NCBI GenBank assembly: GCA_017165825.1
Contig: CM029366.1
Coordinates: 23,286,342 to 23,350,341, forward strand
DNA from: Hepsetus odoe
Taxonomy: Eukaryota > Chordata > Actinopteri > Characiformes > Hepsetidae
Direction of reading: 5' to 3'
Length of the DNA: 64,000 nt
Part shown: in pieces, positions 1 to 13,300 of the stretch
How the letters are laid out: each line of letters opens with the position of its first letter
Numbering within the stretch: position 1 is the first letter of the stretch
The notes under the pieces: generated by a model
What the model was told of the DNA's origin: nothing
What the model saw: only the letters and a program-made list of their open reading frames with translations
Databases searched by the model: none
Translations under genes and position numbers: made by a program

Positions 1-3000
1 CTTAAAGATGATGATTTGGAGGTAGTTCTTAGTCCTCAGCGTCGTAGTTTTGGAGGTGGCTGTCAAGTGGCACCTACTGCCCTTACTCGGCGTCCCATCA
101 GCCCTCTAGAAAACAAAGAGAATGAGTCTCTTCGCCTCGGAGGCTCACGCCGTATTGGAAGTGGCCGCATTATGGCGACGCGCGGATTTGAGCGGGAAAT
201 TCGGGTGGACAAGGAACGAGAACGTGACTTTAAGGACAAAAGATTCAGGGTATCAAACACTTGGTTACTATTGTTTCTAAAATTTGATGCCACGCATGTG
301 CCAGCTAATTTATAAATACCCAGCAGGGGGTATTCTACAAAATTTCTGTTAAGACAAAGTCCAAATTAAAGCATGTCTGGTAGTAAAAGGGACATTCCAT
401 ACATTTAGGCTTAAGTTACTTACTTTTTTTTGTGCAAAAAAAAGTACTGTGGGTGTTTAGTCATAGCACTGATGCTGGTAATAGCACTGATGTGACAATT
501 TTTACCTAACATGAGTTTGTGCGGAAAGTCTGTCTGGGGCATTTATATATTATTGCTAATTTCTTTAACAAGATAAATACTTGATTCAAAATCTGTTTTG
601 CAGAGAGACTTTAGTGACAAAAGAGTATTTAGTGAAAGGAGGAGAAACGATTCTTATGTTGAGGAAGAGCCAGAATGGTTTTCTGGTGGACCCACCAGCC
701 AGTCAGAGACCATTGAACTTATTGGCTTTGATGACAAGATTCTAGAGGATGACAAACGGAAGCCTAAGCGTTCCAGGAAGAGGACGGAGTCTGTAAAAGA
801 AGGCATGTAGAGTGACATGGCAACTGGTTCTTTGTGTGTTTTTTTGCACTGAAATTTGCACAAAAATAATTCAGTTTCTTTTTTTTCTTTTTTTTTTTTT
901 TTTCCCCTCACTCAGTTGAATGTAATGGGGGTCTCCCTGAGGAGCCACAGATGGTTCATGAGACAGGAGCTGATCAGGAGGTTCCTCATGCTGAAGTTCT
1001 CCCAGAACAAACAGCTGGAGAGTTTGACTTCAATGAGTTCTTTAATCTTGAGAAGACAATGCCTGGCTTGGCTTTGGTAAGATATGGGGAGCACTGCATG
1101 TTTACAAGGGTGTTGGGAATAATCCTAGTGTCTTCAGCAAAATGGTTATGAATCTAAGCACTTATTAGACTTCTCGGTTGGTAATTTCTCATTCACAGTT
1201 CACCTGATGCTGTGGTATTCTGTTTGCTTGTATAGCTGCACTTCCAGTTTATTTTCTGTACTCCTGTGAGGTTGGTATGTGAGGCATTCTTTTTGACTTG
1301 TGTTCACAAATCTTTGTCTGCACTGAGTTGAGAATATGGTAGATAACCAGACTGTGATACAAATTTTTGCCCATCTCTGATCCAAGTTAGGTTTAGTTTG
1401 GTTACATACTTGCTGCTCAAGAAGCCGCATAGACTGTGCTGTCTGTAAATAGCAATACAAAGATGATTGATAGGAATTTCTTTGGGTGGTCTAAACATTT
1501 GTGCCCATGGTTTTGAATGACATTGTCCCAAAAACCCACTCTCCTTGTCCTCATTGCTCTTAACAGCCTTCAAGAATAATCACGTAAGTGCCGTCCTCAC
1601 CCCCGCCCCTCTGCCCTTTCTTGACTTCCTTTTTTTGAATGTGCACTAAACTGCCTGTTTGACTTTCAGATGATTGAAGATGTGCTTGGTGAAGGACCAG
1701 TTACAGCCAGCCGTTTTAGCCGTTGGTTCTCCACTAACCAGAGTCCCTCTGGTAGTCGCTCCAGCAGCCTGCGCTCCACTCCCCATGAAGAGTTGGAGAG
1801 GCTAGCAGGTAGCTAAAAAACTGTAGCAATTTAAAAACTGGCACATGTTGTAACTGGTTATTAAAATATAAATTCTTTTTTGGTTTCAGACCCACGTGGC
1901 AGCTCTCCTAGTCAAGGTCCTACTCCATACTTCACCCCAATTCCTTCAGCAGAGCGTAAAGAGAAAGTGGATATTTTGGAGCTGCTCCATAAAGCCAAGG
2001 TTGACCTCAAACCCCTATTATCCAGCTTAAATGCCAACAAGGCTCGTCTGAAGGAAAGCAGTGAGTTATGCCTGTCAATATTTATATAAAAAAAAAAAAA
2101 AGAAGCTCTAAGCAGATTTAGCTAAACCCTAACTGTTCTTTCCTATTCTAGCTAATTCTGGGGTGGTGTTGTCTCTGGAAGAGGTTGAGGTTGGTTTGAA
2201 GGGGTTGACTGTTCATTCTCAGCAGCCTCAGCCACCTCCACGGCATTTACAGAATCAAGGGGGAGGCACACCCTTCATGGCTGAGCATCTGGAACAGGCT
2301 CTTACAGGAACTGCTGGAGTCATGCCCCATCAACGTGATGCTGATATGTCTGCCTTTAATAAGCTGGTCAGCAGTATGAAGGCAAGTGGAACACTGCCTG
2401 CCCATCCAAAGGCCAGCAGCAACAGTGTAAGTGTACTGGTTTGCCTGATCATGAGGGCTACCTGCATACTGCTCTTCATTAATCTGTTTGAAAATCATTG
2501 ATGAAAGCAGGTAAGTCATAGTATGTTTGACAGCATGCTCCTGACATTTTAGATTTTATACCATGTGGTCATTTGTTGTTGCTTGCTGTCTACCTTGTGA
2601 TACTGGGGTTTTTAAGACGATCATGGGCAATAGTTTAATTAATCATTTAGGATTGGAGATGGGCATACATTTGTATTGCATTTCTGTGAGGAAGTTGAAT
2701 TGCTTGCATTGAACAAATGTTTTGTGATGCTGCAGAATTGTTCTCAGTAAGTCAGTGAAATGTGCTTGTGAACATTTTAATGTTATCAAATACAACTTGG
2801 GTTTTAAAATATTTTGTCCTTGTACCATTTTGGCTCTGTGGTCATACAGTATTGTTGCTGAGTACGTCTGTAAACTGTTGGTGGGATGTTTCATGAGACA
2901 AAGTAGATGTAGTTCAGGACTGATGAGGTTGTGTGAAGTTTGTTGCATTCCAACTTTTGATGGGATAGTTTTACAGTTTACACCAAATGGGGTTCTGGTT

Positions 3001-6000
3001 TCATTAAAAAAAAAAAAAAAAAAAACTGCTGAAATGGTGAGTTTACTTGTATGTTTTGTTTTTCACTCTCAGGCCAGTCTTTTGATCAGTGGTTTCACAT
3101 CTCCTTTCACATAGTAGACACTGGATTGTTCCAAGTTAAGATTTTTAAAAATCAAAATCAACTCCCTTGAGAGGTTGAAAATATATTGACGTAATAAATA
3201 TGACACTTGTAAACCGTTAACATGCTAGCATAGACGCAGCAATGCTATGTCTATGCTATTATTGAGCACTAAAAACAAATTTGTCTGCTTTTGAAGGTAC
3301 TTCTTGAAGTTGGCTGAAATGCTTATTTTTTACATGCCTTTTTAAGGGCCGTTTTCTTAATTGATGTTTAAGATCAAAATTTGTAAAACATTAGAAGTAC
3401 TGTCAAATTACACACCTGTGCTGAATTGATCAAGTAAAGGGATTCCAGATAACCCCATAGGAGTGGACATCACTGGGTTGGTTCACTGGTGTTGTATTTG
3501 GTGCACTTGAAAACCGATGCTTTCCCTTTTGTGCACAGCTGCAACAATCTGCAGAGCCAATGGTCCTGAGCCCCTTATCTGAGGCTCATGTACCAGCTGC
3601 CCAGCAGAAAAACATATTCAAGGTGACTTATTTTTAAGTAATCAAAAGAGAGACTAATTAGTGTGGTCCTTGGTTGCATGCTTCAGCTTGGTAGTTCACA
3701 TCTGAAATAAAACCAGTTCACATTTCTTCTACTTTTTATTTTGTAGGAGTTGTTGGGTGTTCAGGGTGCTCCACGGGCAGGATCCCCACTTCTCGGTGGA
3801 CTACTAGGGAGTAGTGATGCCCAACCTGCTCTTGCTCCTGGAATTTCACACCGTGGTTCCTCATCCCCTCTCTTCCCACAACGAGCCTCCGTTCAGGACT
3901 TTTACACAGGCTGCATGCCACCAGCAACTGGTATGAGTACTTGGCTCACAATGCAGGAAAAGTCACTTCATTATTGACTTATTGATTCATTATTTTTACA
4001 TGAAGTACCAGGACCAAAGTTGTTGACAGTCAATACTTGAGTCACACATCACAATAGCATTACCAAAATCCATGATGCTGAATTAGCTGTTTTGTCAGTG
4101 TTCTGGCTAATATGTGATGGGTTAATGATTTCCCAGTTGATTTGGGTGGGGGCTTACATCAGCTAATTCTCATATCCTAAACGTCAGAACAGAGCAAACA
4201 CTGCAAGATGTGAAATCTCATTAGCTTAACATGAATGTTGCTGCTAGTATAAATAAACTGGTCTATTTAAAGTAAGGAGTGCAGACAACATGTAGCCAAC
4301 AAAGCTTAAAAATGGAACACTTTGGTAAATTTTAGCATTTGATATATATGTATAATAAAGTTCATAGGGCAGTATCCATGTTTTTAAAGATTCATAAATA
4401 CAAACTCTGTCTCTTGACAAGGGGCAAGGCAGCGGAGTTTACCAATTACTGCTTTACTATTCAAACTGTTCGAATGATGCTTAACCTGAAATATTCTTCC
4501 CAGGGTTCCCTGTTGCTCCGCATCAGATTTTGGGGGATGAGATGCACCGAGCCATAAGTCCTGGAGCCACTCCTCAGCAGGTCAGAATTGTACCGATACT
4601 GCTGCAGGGTTCACTGAATCTGTGGTAGAATTTGCTTATGTTTTTCATGTTTCACTTTCAGTTGAGGGCCCTGTCTATGGGAGTGGATCAGTCGGAATTG
4701 GACATGTTTCAGCAGGATCTAGCAGTACATGTTCATCAATACCACCAAGGCTATAATAAACACAGTCATGATAAAGTCTTCAGGAACAGGTACATATCTA
4801 ACTGTTTGCCTGAAAATGGGGCCCATGGGCCCTTAAGAGTCTCATGCGCCCCCCACCCCCCAATTTGTTTTCTTTAGCACTGTCTCTTACACGCAAGTTC
4901 TGACAACATATGCAAGTGTAATCTTGATGACAAATTGAGTGCATGTTTGAGATGCAGTGTAGATAATGCTCAAGGCATTACGGTACTCAATAATTGAATC
5001 TGGTTGTGCTTTTTATTTATTTTATTTTTTTGTGTGTGTAGACAGCCACGGATGAATCGATCACCTGGCCCTCATGCACCTGGTAGAAATTCCCCTGTCC
5101 CTGCAGTCACTAGCATGGTGAGTTGACTAATGGCAAAACAAAATATTTAACTGTACTCAATCATCAGAACATTGACTTTATAAGATTATGTATTTATAGA
5201 AGAGGTGAATGAAACTTGTGTGTTGCTTGAATAGCCCTTTTTTTTTTATGTTAAATATACAAACATTTTTTTAATTCACCGTTCCACAGGTGTTGTATTT
5301 TCTCAGGTACTGATCATGGGCATTTTCCAAACATGGCATGATCTATCACTGTCCAATCTTCTCCTTAATGCTGCTTCTGGATATTTTAAGGTAAACTAAT
5401 TCTGATGTGTGGTGACTTATTTTTATTTATTTTTTTTTTCTTTAGCTTTCTCCATCCTTTACTCCCACATCTGTAATAAGAAAAATGTATGAATCTAAGG
5501 AAAAGAGTAAAGATGAGCCAACAAGCAGACCTGAAAGCAAAGAGGACACTGCTAACTCACAGGAAGGTAGGATTCTGTCTATTACTGTGAGGTTCAAGCA
5601 ATGAAATTAGTTACGTTAAAGTGTGTAGCTTTACTTTTTTCTTCCCCCTCCTTGCTTACAGAAACCCCCTCTCCTAGTTCCTTCATTGAGAGTGTGGACA
5701 CCAGTGGACCTCAAACAAGTGGGGTAAAAGCCTGCTCTACTCCTGTCTCTGCCCAGAATCGACACACTAAAGAGGCAGAACGACCCAGGCCCACCTCCAG
5801 TACTGGGCACCACACTCCTGCCATGTTGTCCCCAGGGTCATCATCCACCTACCCCAGACCAATTTATCCAGTACCCATTTTATCCCATGTCCCTCTAGTG
5901 AGGCCTCCACCACCTCAGCTGCATCCCAGTGTGGTTCAGAGAATGCTTGCCCAAGGCATACAGCCCCAGCAGCTTGGACCAGCATTGTTACCAACAGGTT

Positions 6001-6583
6001 TGTGTGGGTTTTATTTATTTATTTTTAAAAACCCAAGTTTTTGATGCCTTTAGTTTAAAAGCGGTATGTGTATTGGCATTCTTTGACTTAAGCTCTGAAG
6101 TGTGTTCTTTCTTTCCCTCAACAGGAATCTTCCCCCAGACCGTTGATCTTGCCCAGCTGCAAGGTTTACCACCTGCTCTTTTAGGTCAGCCTCTGTATCC
6201 ACTTGGCACTACAGGGCATCCTCTCATACCCCAAAGAGCTGCTGGATCACATGTGCAGTTAGCAGTGATGCAGCAACAGAGGCCAAGTAAGGAGTGTTTT
6301 TGTGAGACTGCAACTATTACTCTTAAGTACATGAAAATTGCACATGCAGTTATTTAACTGAAGGCCCTTGTGCATTACCTCTTTAGGTCTACATACAGGG
6401 CCCACTGGAGCCCCTCAGTCACAAATCCACAGCACACATCGGGCAGCCCATCCTCAGCGGAGAGGAGGAAGTCCCCCTCTAGGCCTGGCCAAGTGGTTTG
6501 GATCTGATGTGCTACAGCAGCCCCTTCCTTCCATGCCTTCAGCTAAAGTAATCAGTGTTGATGAATTGGAGTTCCGCCAGTGA
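1..6583 (+). CDS. eif4enif1: eIF4E nuclear import factor 1 (4E-T), 3' part
   Basis: 4E-T is an eIF4E-binding nucleocytoplasmic shuttle protein of P-bodies that links mRNA repression to DDX6 and LSM14. The window starts inside a coding exon, so the N-terminal eIF4E-binding motif is outside. Fifteen exons join in frame: 1-249, 604-802, 916-1076, 1670-1808, 1890-2060, 2152-2426, 3539-3622, 3747-3930, 4504-4580, 4662-4789, 5042-5117, 5446-5566, 5662-5997, 6125-6286, 6387-6583, giving 852 residues and a TGA. Family landmarks seen in order: EEEPEWFSGGPTSQSETIEL, the Cup-homology stretch FDFNEFFNLE plus MIEDVLGEG and RFSRWFS (DDX6 contact in the human protein), KVDLKPLLSSL, FTPTSVIRKMYESKEKSK and the C-terminal LAKWFGSDVLQQPLPSMP...VISVDELEFRQ. 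The 802/803 junction needs a GC donor; all others are GT-AG. The match is strong along the whole length. Intron 6 (2427-3538) is the longest and holds only an A-tract near 3006. Confidence 0.97.
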
Positions 6584-6806
6584 TCTCGTCCCACAACTCT
6601 GCAGAGTAGAACAAGACTTCCTCCACAGACCTGTTTAGTTTGGAAAATGTGAAATTTAATTTCTATGATGTACAGATGAAAGTGTTTCACAGACTTTGCA
6701 ACTGATGGTAGAAGAGGCCTAAATGCTTGGGGGGGAAAGGGCAAGTTCTAGTCTTTTTCCACTTTCACTTTTGTCCTTTCAAGTAATATAGGGTATGTTT
6801 CTGGTG

Positions 6807-6851
<45 letters not shown>

Positions 6852-7640
6852 CTCTTTTAATTTCTCCTTTTGCAGTAAAGAAGTAAATAATGTATAGGCC
6901 AGAACTGTACAGACTATGGGTTTGTGTTTTTTGTTTTTTTTTTTCTTCTCTCTGTACATAGGAAAAAAAAAATAAAGCTGTCTTGCTGTGGGGAAGGCTT
7001 CTGAAGCATAGAATAGGGCCACTAAAGATTTTTCCACCCCTCACTGTCTTTTCCCCTCCTCCTTTTGCTGACCCTGTTTTGTAAGTTATGAGGTCCCACT
7101 TTTCTTAACCTTGAGTTTGGACTGAGTGGGGAATAGACTACACTGCAGTTTACTGCTTTCTTGGACTGAGGAGGTCTACAGATTAGGAACTGTGCTCACC
7201 TGATCAAGTCTAACCTCTCGCTGGACAAGAGTGGCTGGAACCTGCTAGAACTGAGTCCAAAAGGGGCTGCAGTGTGTATGTGCCTTTTTTTTTTTTTTTT
7301 TTTTTTTTCTTTTTCTTTCCTCTTCCCATCCCACCCTCCCCTACTCCTTGAAGAGAAGCACTGTTCTGAATCACGATTGTTTTAGGGTGGCAGGGGTTGG
7401 TTCAAAGAAATGTGCTTTTTAATTTTGGCACATTGGAAAAATAATAAAAATAATTCACACTGTTTTTTGTTTGTTAATCTCTGGAGAAAGAGGGGGTATT
7501 CAGATATTGCTGATCTGTGGGGAGTGCGAATGTACAGTATGGCAATTCTATGAACAATATTTAGTTATGAAAAAACTAGAAAAACAAATTAGCAGTAAAT
7601 GAGAATTATTTTTGTGAAGTTTCATTAAACTCATTTGTAC
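6584..7640 (+). other. eif4enif1 3' UTR (inferred)
   Basis: Non-coding T-rich sequence after the 4E-T stop. AATAAA occurs at 6971-6976 and 7443-7448, and ATTAAA near 7624. It contains a run of about 40 T at 6809-6851 and another long T run near 7287. The end of the UTR is a guess from the last signal. Confidence 0.6.
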
Positions 7641-9764
7641 TAATGGCTGATTTGAAGTTTTATTTGTAGTGGGCTTTGGGTCTCTCTCTCGCTTTCATTT
7701 GTTTATTTATTTTGGTAGCTTAGTGTATTCACTAAGATGGGTCATTCTCTGTCCATCCTGAGGAGTGGAATTGTCTGAGGGATGAGGCCATGAGAAAAGT
7801 ACTATTTGATGTAAAAGCTCCTTAAAGTGTTGTGTGGCTTTCAACAAATCCCCCCCTCCCAAAAAAACCCAACCTAAATGGGTCTGCAGCATTATGGTTC
7901 TTCTCAGGTGTCTTACAAAAGCACATTTAGGCCTTTTTTTTGTTTCGTTTTTTTAAAAAAAAAGTGCACATGGCTTCTGCTGCTAGACCAGGGCAATTCA
8001 TTAGGTTAATGGAAGGTTTACTTGTGGACCAATTGATGGTTTCTTTGGTTTTCTCCAGAGCATTAACTGGACCATGAGGGCTAATGCTTGCAGATCACTG
8101 TTCATAGATCATTGTTGATGTGCATGGGCAAGCATCACCCCAGACAAGCAACGGGGTGCAATGCACCATTAAATCTTGCAATCAAAACAGGTTTAAGGCC
8201 CTAAAATGTTTCCTGTTTTCAGTGTTTGGACAATGGCTTCATTTGGGTTAATTCATCTTTTCTGCATAAGCCACACTTTATGCCTGTTTTTGCTGTTGCA
8301 GGGGAGCAATAGTACATAAACTGCTGGAGTATTCATTTGAACTGGAGTTGCATTTCTGCAAGATGTTGGATAACGGCGCCAACCACTGTGTGTCTGGGAG
8401 GGAGACTGTATTTCGATTGGATTTCATAAACCTTTGATTTTGGTTGGATTTGAATCTCCAGCTCTTTCGTCTACAGTCCAGTTTTTGAGGGACAGATATC
8501 ACCTTTCTGTATTGGAAAAAATCTGAAATACTCTGATTCAGTATGTTTACATTGTATGGGCTTGTGATTTTATCTAGAAACAGATTGGTGTTCATGCAAG
8601 TGTCAAAATGATTAGACTAAAATGAAAATGGAGTGATTGCTGCTCAGAGTCTGAGCATCCGATCAAAAGCGGTATAAAAGTATGCTGCAAGGAACCAGGA
8701 TGCACAAGTCAGAGTTGAAATGGTGTTGATGCTTCAAAAGACCGAAGGAGAAGTGATTGTAAAGAAATCAGGGCAGACAAAATATGGGTTTGAATTAGCA
8801 AAACCACACAATGATGTTTTGATGTGTTTATTGCCTTTCTCAGAATTATTTGTAAAGCAAATTCTATTCTTTTAACATTCAAGGAACTTGGAAACTATAA
8901 TGTCAAAACTAGTACTGTTTACACATGCTAACATTTAGAGAAAGTGTGTTTTCCTCATTTTTTTAGGCTTGATGCAAAGTGCACATGTTGCCTTGTTCTA
9001 TTTGCGTGTTGATGTATGTGTCTGTAATACACAATATACTGTTATATTTCACGTGAGAGGCAGCTGAGGTGTGTTTGGGTAGTTGCTTTTGTGAATGTGT
9101 GAACATATCGGTGAGAGCTTTGGGAATATCATTTTGTTAGGAGGACAGTTCTAACTGGTGGAAGTGGGGTGTGTGGAAGCAGACCAGATCGTTTAAACAC
9201 TGGTATTAGCCCTGGTGCTGGACGTGTTAAATGTTAATGCTTTTTCTGACCCTGTAAAATGAATGTGGCTCTCAATAGATTTCTCCAAATGCATTGTGGC
9301 TTTCCAGCTGTGATTTCTCAAAACATTTTTTAAGACACAAAAATGGCCAATGTGTGTCAGGTATGGTTTTGTGAGGTGTTCAAATACTTGAAACTGGACA
9401 AACACAGGAAGGGATCTGCACAGGGATTTAACTTTATCTTGGTGTCTGAATAGAATAGAATAGAATAGAATAGAATATAGTCATTGGCATCGCACAAGTA
9501 TGGGATTAAATTTGCAACCTTACACGAATGAATAAAAACAAGAAAAGATAAAATAATAAATGGTGAATAAACACCTGTGTAATGCAGGAAATGGTGGTGA
9601 AGATCCAGTACTTTTACAGAAAAGCAGGAATAGTGATGAATTAAAGACAGGACTGGGTGAAGTTTAACGGCGATGTCGGTTTGAATAAAGAGCGCAGTGG
9701 GACACGTGTGTAACGCAGTACTTGTAGGTACAGCAGCAGTGGGGGGGTGTTGTCCCCTCGCATT
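7641..9764. other. intergenic, no gene seen
   Basis: AT-rich sequence between eif4enif1 and the patz1 promoter. No exon, splice-consistent open frame or recognised repeat family was found apart from the pentanucleotide array near 9450. Short open frames on both strands have no family likeness. DRG1, a human neighbour of these genes, is not present. Confidence 0.6.
9449..9477 (+). repeat. (TAGAA)n microsatellite
   Basis: Five tandem TAGAA units, read directly from the sequence. Confidence 0.9.
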
Positions 9765-10371
9765 AATGGCAGGGGGCGGAGCCTGAGCCTATCACCGCTG
9801 TAAACGGTTTAATTTCTCCCGCTTCCTGGTCAGTTCGCGTCTGCAGCTCAGCTGCGGGACCTGACGGGGGTGTGGATCGGAACCGAGTGGTGCCATGTCG
9901 CCTGCTTTAGACGCACCGACAGTCGGGGGTGGGGGCGAAAGGGGGAGGGGGCTCAGTGGAAAACAAGGATGTGAATTCATTTCGGCCTGGAGGAGTGTGC
10001 GAAGCAGGAAGATGAACAATGTACAGCCCGAATAAAGTGTGAAGCCCGCGCTGGCGATCTGCTCACAGGCAGGCTGGAGGGGGGCTTCGGTCCGCGTGGT
10101 GGTCGCCAAGCAGATCCGGTCTTTAAAAAAAAAACGAAACAAAAAACCAAAACAAGGACGGATACCCCCTCCCATCCAAATAAAGGGTAAAGTTCACAGG
10201 AAGCTGGGGGGCTGCCATTTTTTCTGCTAACATGTTAGGTGCTAAAGCGGAGAGGGGTGTCCGCCGTTAAAAGAGCCTGTTTTATTTTGGGTTCGGGTTT
10301 GTTTTTCGTGGTCTCGGGCGCCGGGGGTCTCTCCGCCTGCATCGAGGCGTCGCCGTGTGAAGGCCGGCGGC
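9765..10371 (+). promoter_or_regulatory. patz1 GC-rich promoter / 5' UTR region
   Basis: Base composition changes sharply from AT-rich to GC- and CpG-rich here. A GC-box-like GGCAGGGGGCGGAGC lies at about 9768-9782, and G-rich runs follow to 9950. CpG density continues through exon 1 (to 11546), the usual picture of a CpG-island promoter. The transcription start is not determined. Confidence 0.6.
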
Positions 10372-13300
10372 ATGGAGAGGACCGAGCAGCCGTGGAGTTC
10401 CTCCTACACGTACCAGGTGAGCAAACACAGCGCCGAGATGCTCCACAACCTCAACAGCCAGAGAAAAGATGGAGGCAGGTTCTGCGACGTGATCCTGCGC
10501 GTCGGCGAGGAGAGCTTCCCGGCGCACAAGGCCGTGCTGGCGGCGTGCAGCGAGTACTTCGAGTCGGTGTTCAGCTGCCCGGCGGAGGGCGACGGCGAAG
10601 GCAAGGAGCTGGAGATGCACACCATCAGCCCGCGGGTGTTCCGCGACATCCTGGACTTCGCGTACACGTCGCGGATCGTGGTGCGTCTCGAGTGCTTCCC
10701 GGAGCTCATGACGGCCGCCAAGTTTCTGCTCATGCGCTCCGTCATCGAGATCTGTCAGGAGGTGATCAAGCAGTCCAACGTCCAGATCCTCGTCCCTCCG
10801 TCGCGCGGGGCCGGAGGGGAGCACAGCTTTCCTCGCGCCGCCGCCGGCGACCTGTCAAACGCGCCGCACTTGGACGCGACCGGCAGCGCGGTGTTCGTCG
10901 ATCAGGGGCCCTCGCACTGCCCCCCGGACCCGGAGGGTGGTGATGGGGGTCCGGCGGTGACTAGCGACGGCCAGCTCGCGGCCGGCGGGCTGTCCTTGTC
11001 CCCTTCGCACCTCGCAGGAACCCCCATGAACGGCGAGGGATCCCCGGGCTCCAAACGCAGCAGGGGGAGGCCGAAGAAAGAGGCAGGCGGGCTCCCTTCT
11101 TTCGCCCACGACAGCGACGGCCTGCTGGCCTGCGCCGTCTGCGGTAAGGTGTTCCCCGACGCCGCGCAGCTGAGAAGCCACGAGGCGGAGCACGGAGCCT
11201 TCGGCAGCGGCGGCGGTGGGGAGCTGATCCCCGCGGACATCCCGCAGATCCAGGGTCAGGCGGGGCCGCACGAAAACGGGCTACCGCCGCTCAGCACCGC
11301 CGACGGCCACCGCAAGAGGGAGAGGACGCGGAGGCACGTGGGCTGCGAGCTCTGCGGGAAGGTCTTCCGAGACGTGTATCACTTGAACCGGCACAAGCTG
11401 TCGCACTCCGGCGAGAAGCCGTACGCCTGCCCCGTGTGTGGCCTGCGCTTCAAGAGGAAAGACAGGATGTCCTACCACGTCCGATCCCACGACGGCTCAG
11501 TGGGGAAGCCGTACGTGTGTCAGAGCTGCGGGAAGGGGTTCTCCAGGTGAGTCTGACATGCCGCTGTTTTCAGCCTCGGCTGCTATTCTGTCCTTGCTCC
11601 GTCACACTGCAGACTCTGGGTGACACACTGTTTTACACGGTGCACAGACAGTGCTCGTCTCCCTGAATTTGTGTAAGTAGAGCCGTTATTGTAATGTAAT
11701 TGAAATGTTTGTATTAGCAATCCGTGACTGGAGTGTGTTCCCCGCAGGCCAGATCATCTAAACGGACACATAAAACAGGTACACACCACAGAGAGACCTC
11801 ACAAGTGTCAGGTGAGAGAAGTGGCCGACTGCTCATTGAGTTTTAAAGTGAAGTTCTGTGGAGTACAATGTTTTGAATGTCTTTGCTTGCCCATGTTGCA
11901 GATCTGTAATGCGTCGTTTGCAACACGGGATCGTCTGAGGTCCCACCTTGCCTGCCATGAGGATAAAATACCCTGCCAGGTGTGTGGAAAGTTCTTACGG
12001 GCCGCCTATATGACAGATCATCTGAAAAAACACAGCGAAGGACCTCACAACTACTGCAGCGTATGCAATAAAGGTAACACTCCCACATACAAGACAGCGA
12101 TTTGCAACGTGTCCCTTAAAAGAGCCTAAAATCAAAGCTTGTATTCTTTGCCGATATCCATGCCCACCAGATTACACATGTGGCCATATCATTAATGACA
12201 AGTACAGTTGTAGGTTTTGATTTAAATTTTGTTCACCAACAAGTGGAAAAGATCACAAGCCCAGATTTTTTCAAATGGTGGAAAACTGGTTACTAGCTTT
12301 GAACGTGCTAGATGTTCAGTGTTAAGTGGAGTTCACAATAATGAAAAGACGGTACTGATCCTTTCTTCACCAACTCCAAGAAAATATGAGATTATCAACT
12401 AGATGTGAAACAAATCTCTGCCTGTTCTATTCTTCCCCTTTTCTTTCTTGTTTTGCTTATTGCTCCTTCGATGGTCTCAGGTTTTTCCACCGCGTCCTAC
12501 CTAAAGGTACACATAAAAACGCACCACGGCTCGTCCATGCTCCCTCTCTCCTCAGCTCACCAGTTCCTAGAGCCGCGTGCCAGTGGTCCGCAGACGCACA
12601 ACGGTGCCCCCTACCACTCAGGACGCCAGTGCGCAGTGGAAGGCAAGCAAGCCTCTCCCCACAGCGTCCTTGTCGCTCGCTCGCTCGCTTGCTCTCCCGC
12701 CCGCTCTTTCACCCTGCTGCTAAATATTGCATCTGCTTGCATAAACACTCACTCACAAACACCCATACATGGCTGGCCATATTGTTGCACTAATTTGTCA
12801 ACACAGCTGATTTCCATCATTGTTTAATTGCTCTAACATGAGCGAGTGTTTGACAGACAAGTTGTACCTGAACATTTAGTGATTACTGTAAGCTTTGATT
12901 TAGATTAAATTCAGGGAATTAAATTTTTTGGGGACGATGGACATGTTCTATACAGAGGTGTACATTTTTCATTGAATAGATATCTTCAACCTGAATATGA
13001 CTTTTTACGTGGAGAAATTTTGGTTGATCAGTTCCATAAAAATGTTAGAGTATAGTTTTAGATATGCAGAAAATACAGGAAGTAACCTAAAGAATTAATT
13101 TTATTCTAAAGATTTTTTTTTTTTTTTTTTAAAAAGGCAGTCACCTGTGATTTTCTTCATACATGACTGATACTGATACTTACAGGTGAAATATGACCTT
13201 TCTGGTACTGATATAGATCATGTTGTTTTTCTAATTAAGTGATAGATTGCTTGTCTACTTAAATTCATTCCTTGGAAAGTGGTTTATATGAAAAGCCTTT

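Noticed and set aside
807..915. GT donor at 807 for eif4enif1 intron 2
   Set aside because: It would shift the next exon out of frame with an immediate stop; the GC donor at 803 keeps the family reading.
6748..7044. Two - strand open frames with long Lys runs
   Set aside because: Translation of the poly(T) runs in the eif4enif1 3' UTR; low complexity only.
8278..8595. 105-residue - strand open frame in the eif4enif1-patz1 gap
   Set aside because: No recognisable domain and no promoter or splice context; left as a chance frame.
10239..10943. 234-residue open frame overlapping patz1 exon 1 (and - strand frames of 180, 138 and 113 residues)
   Set aside because: Arg/Pro-rich reading of a GC-rich coding exon in the wrong frame; no family likeness. 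The PATZ1 frame explains the region.
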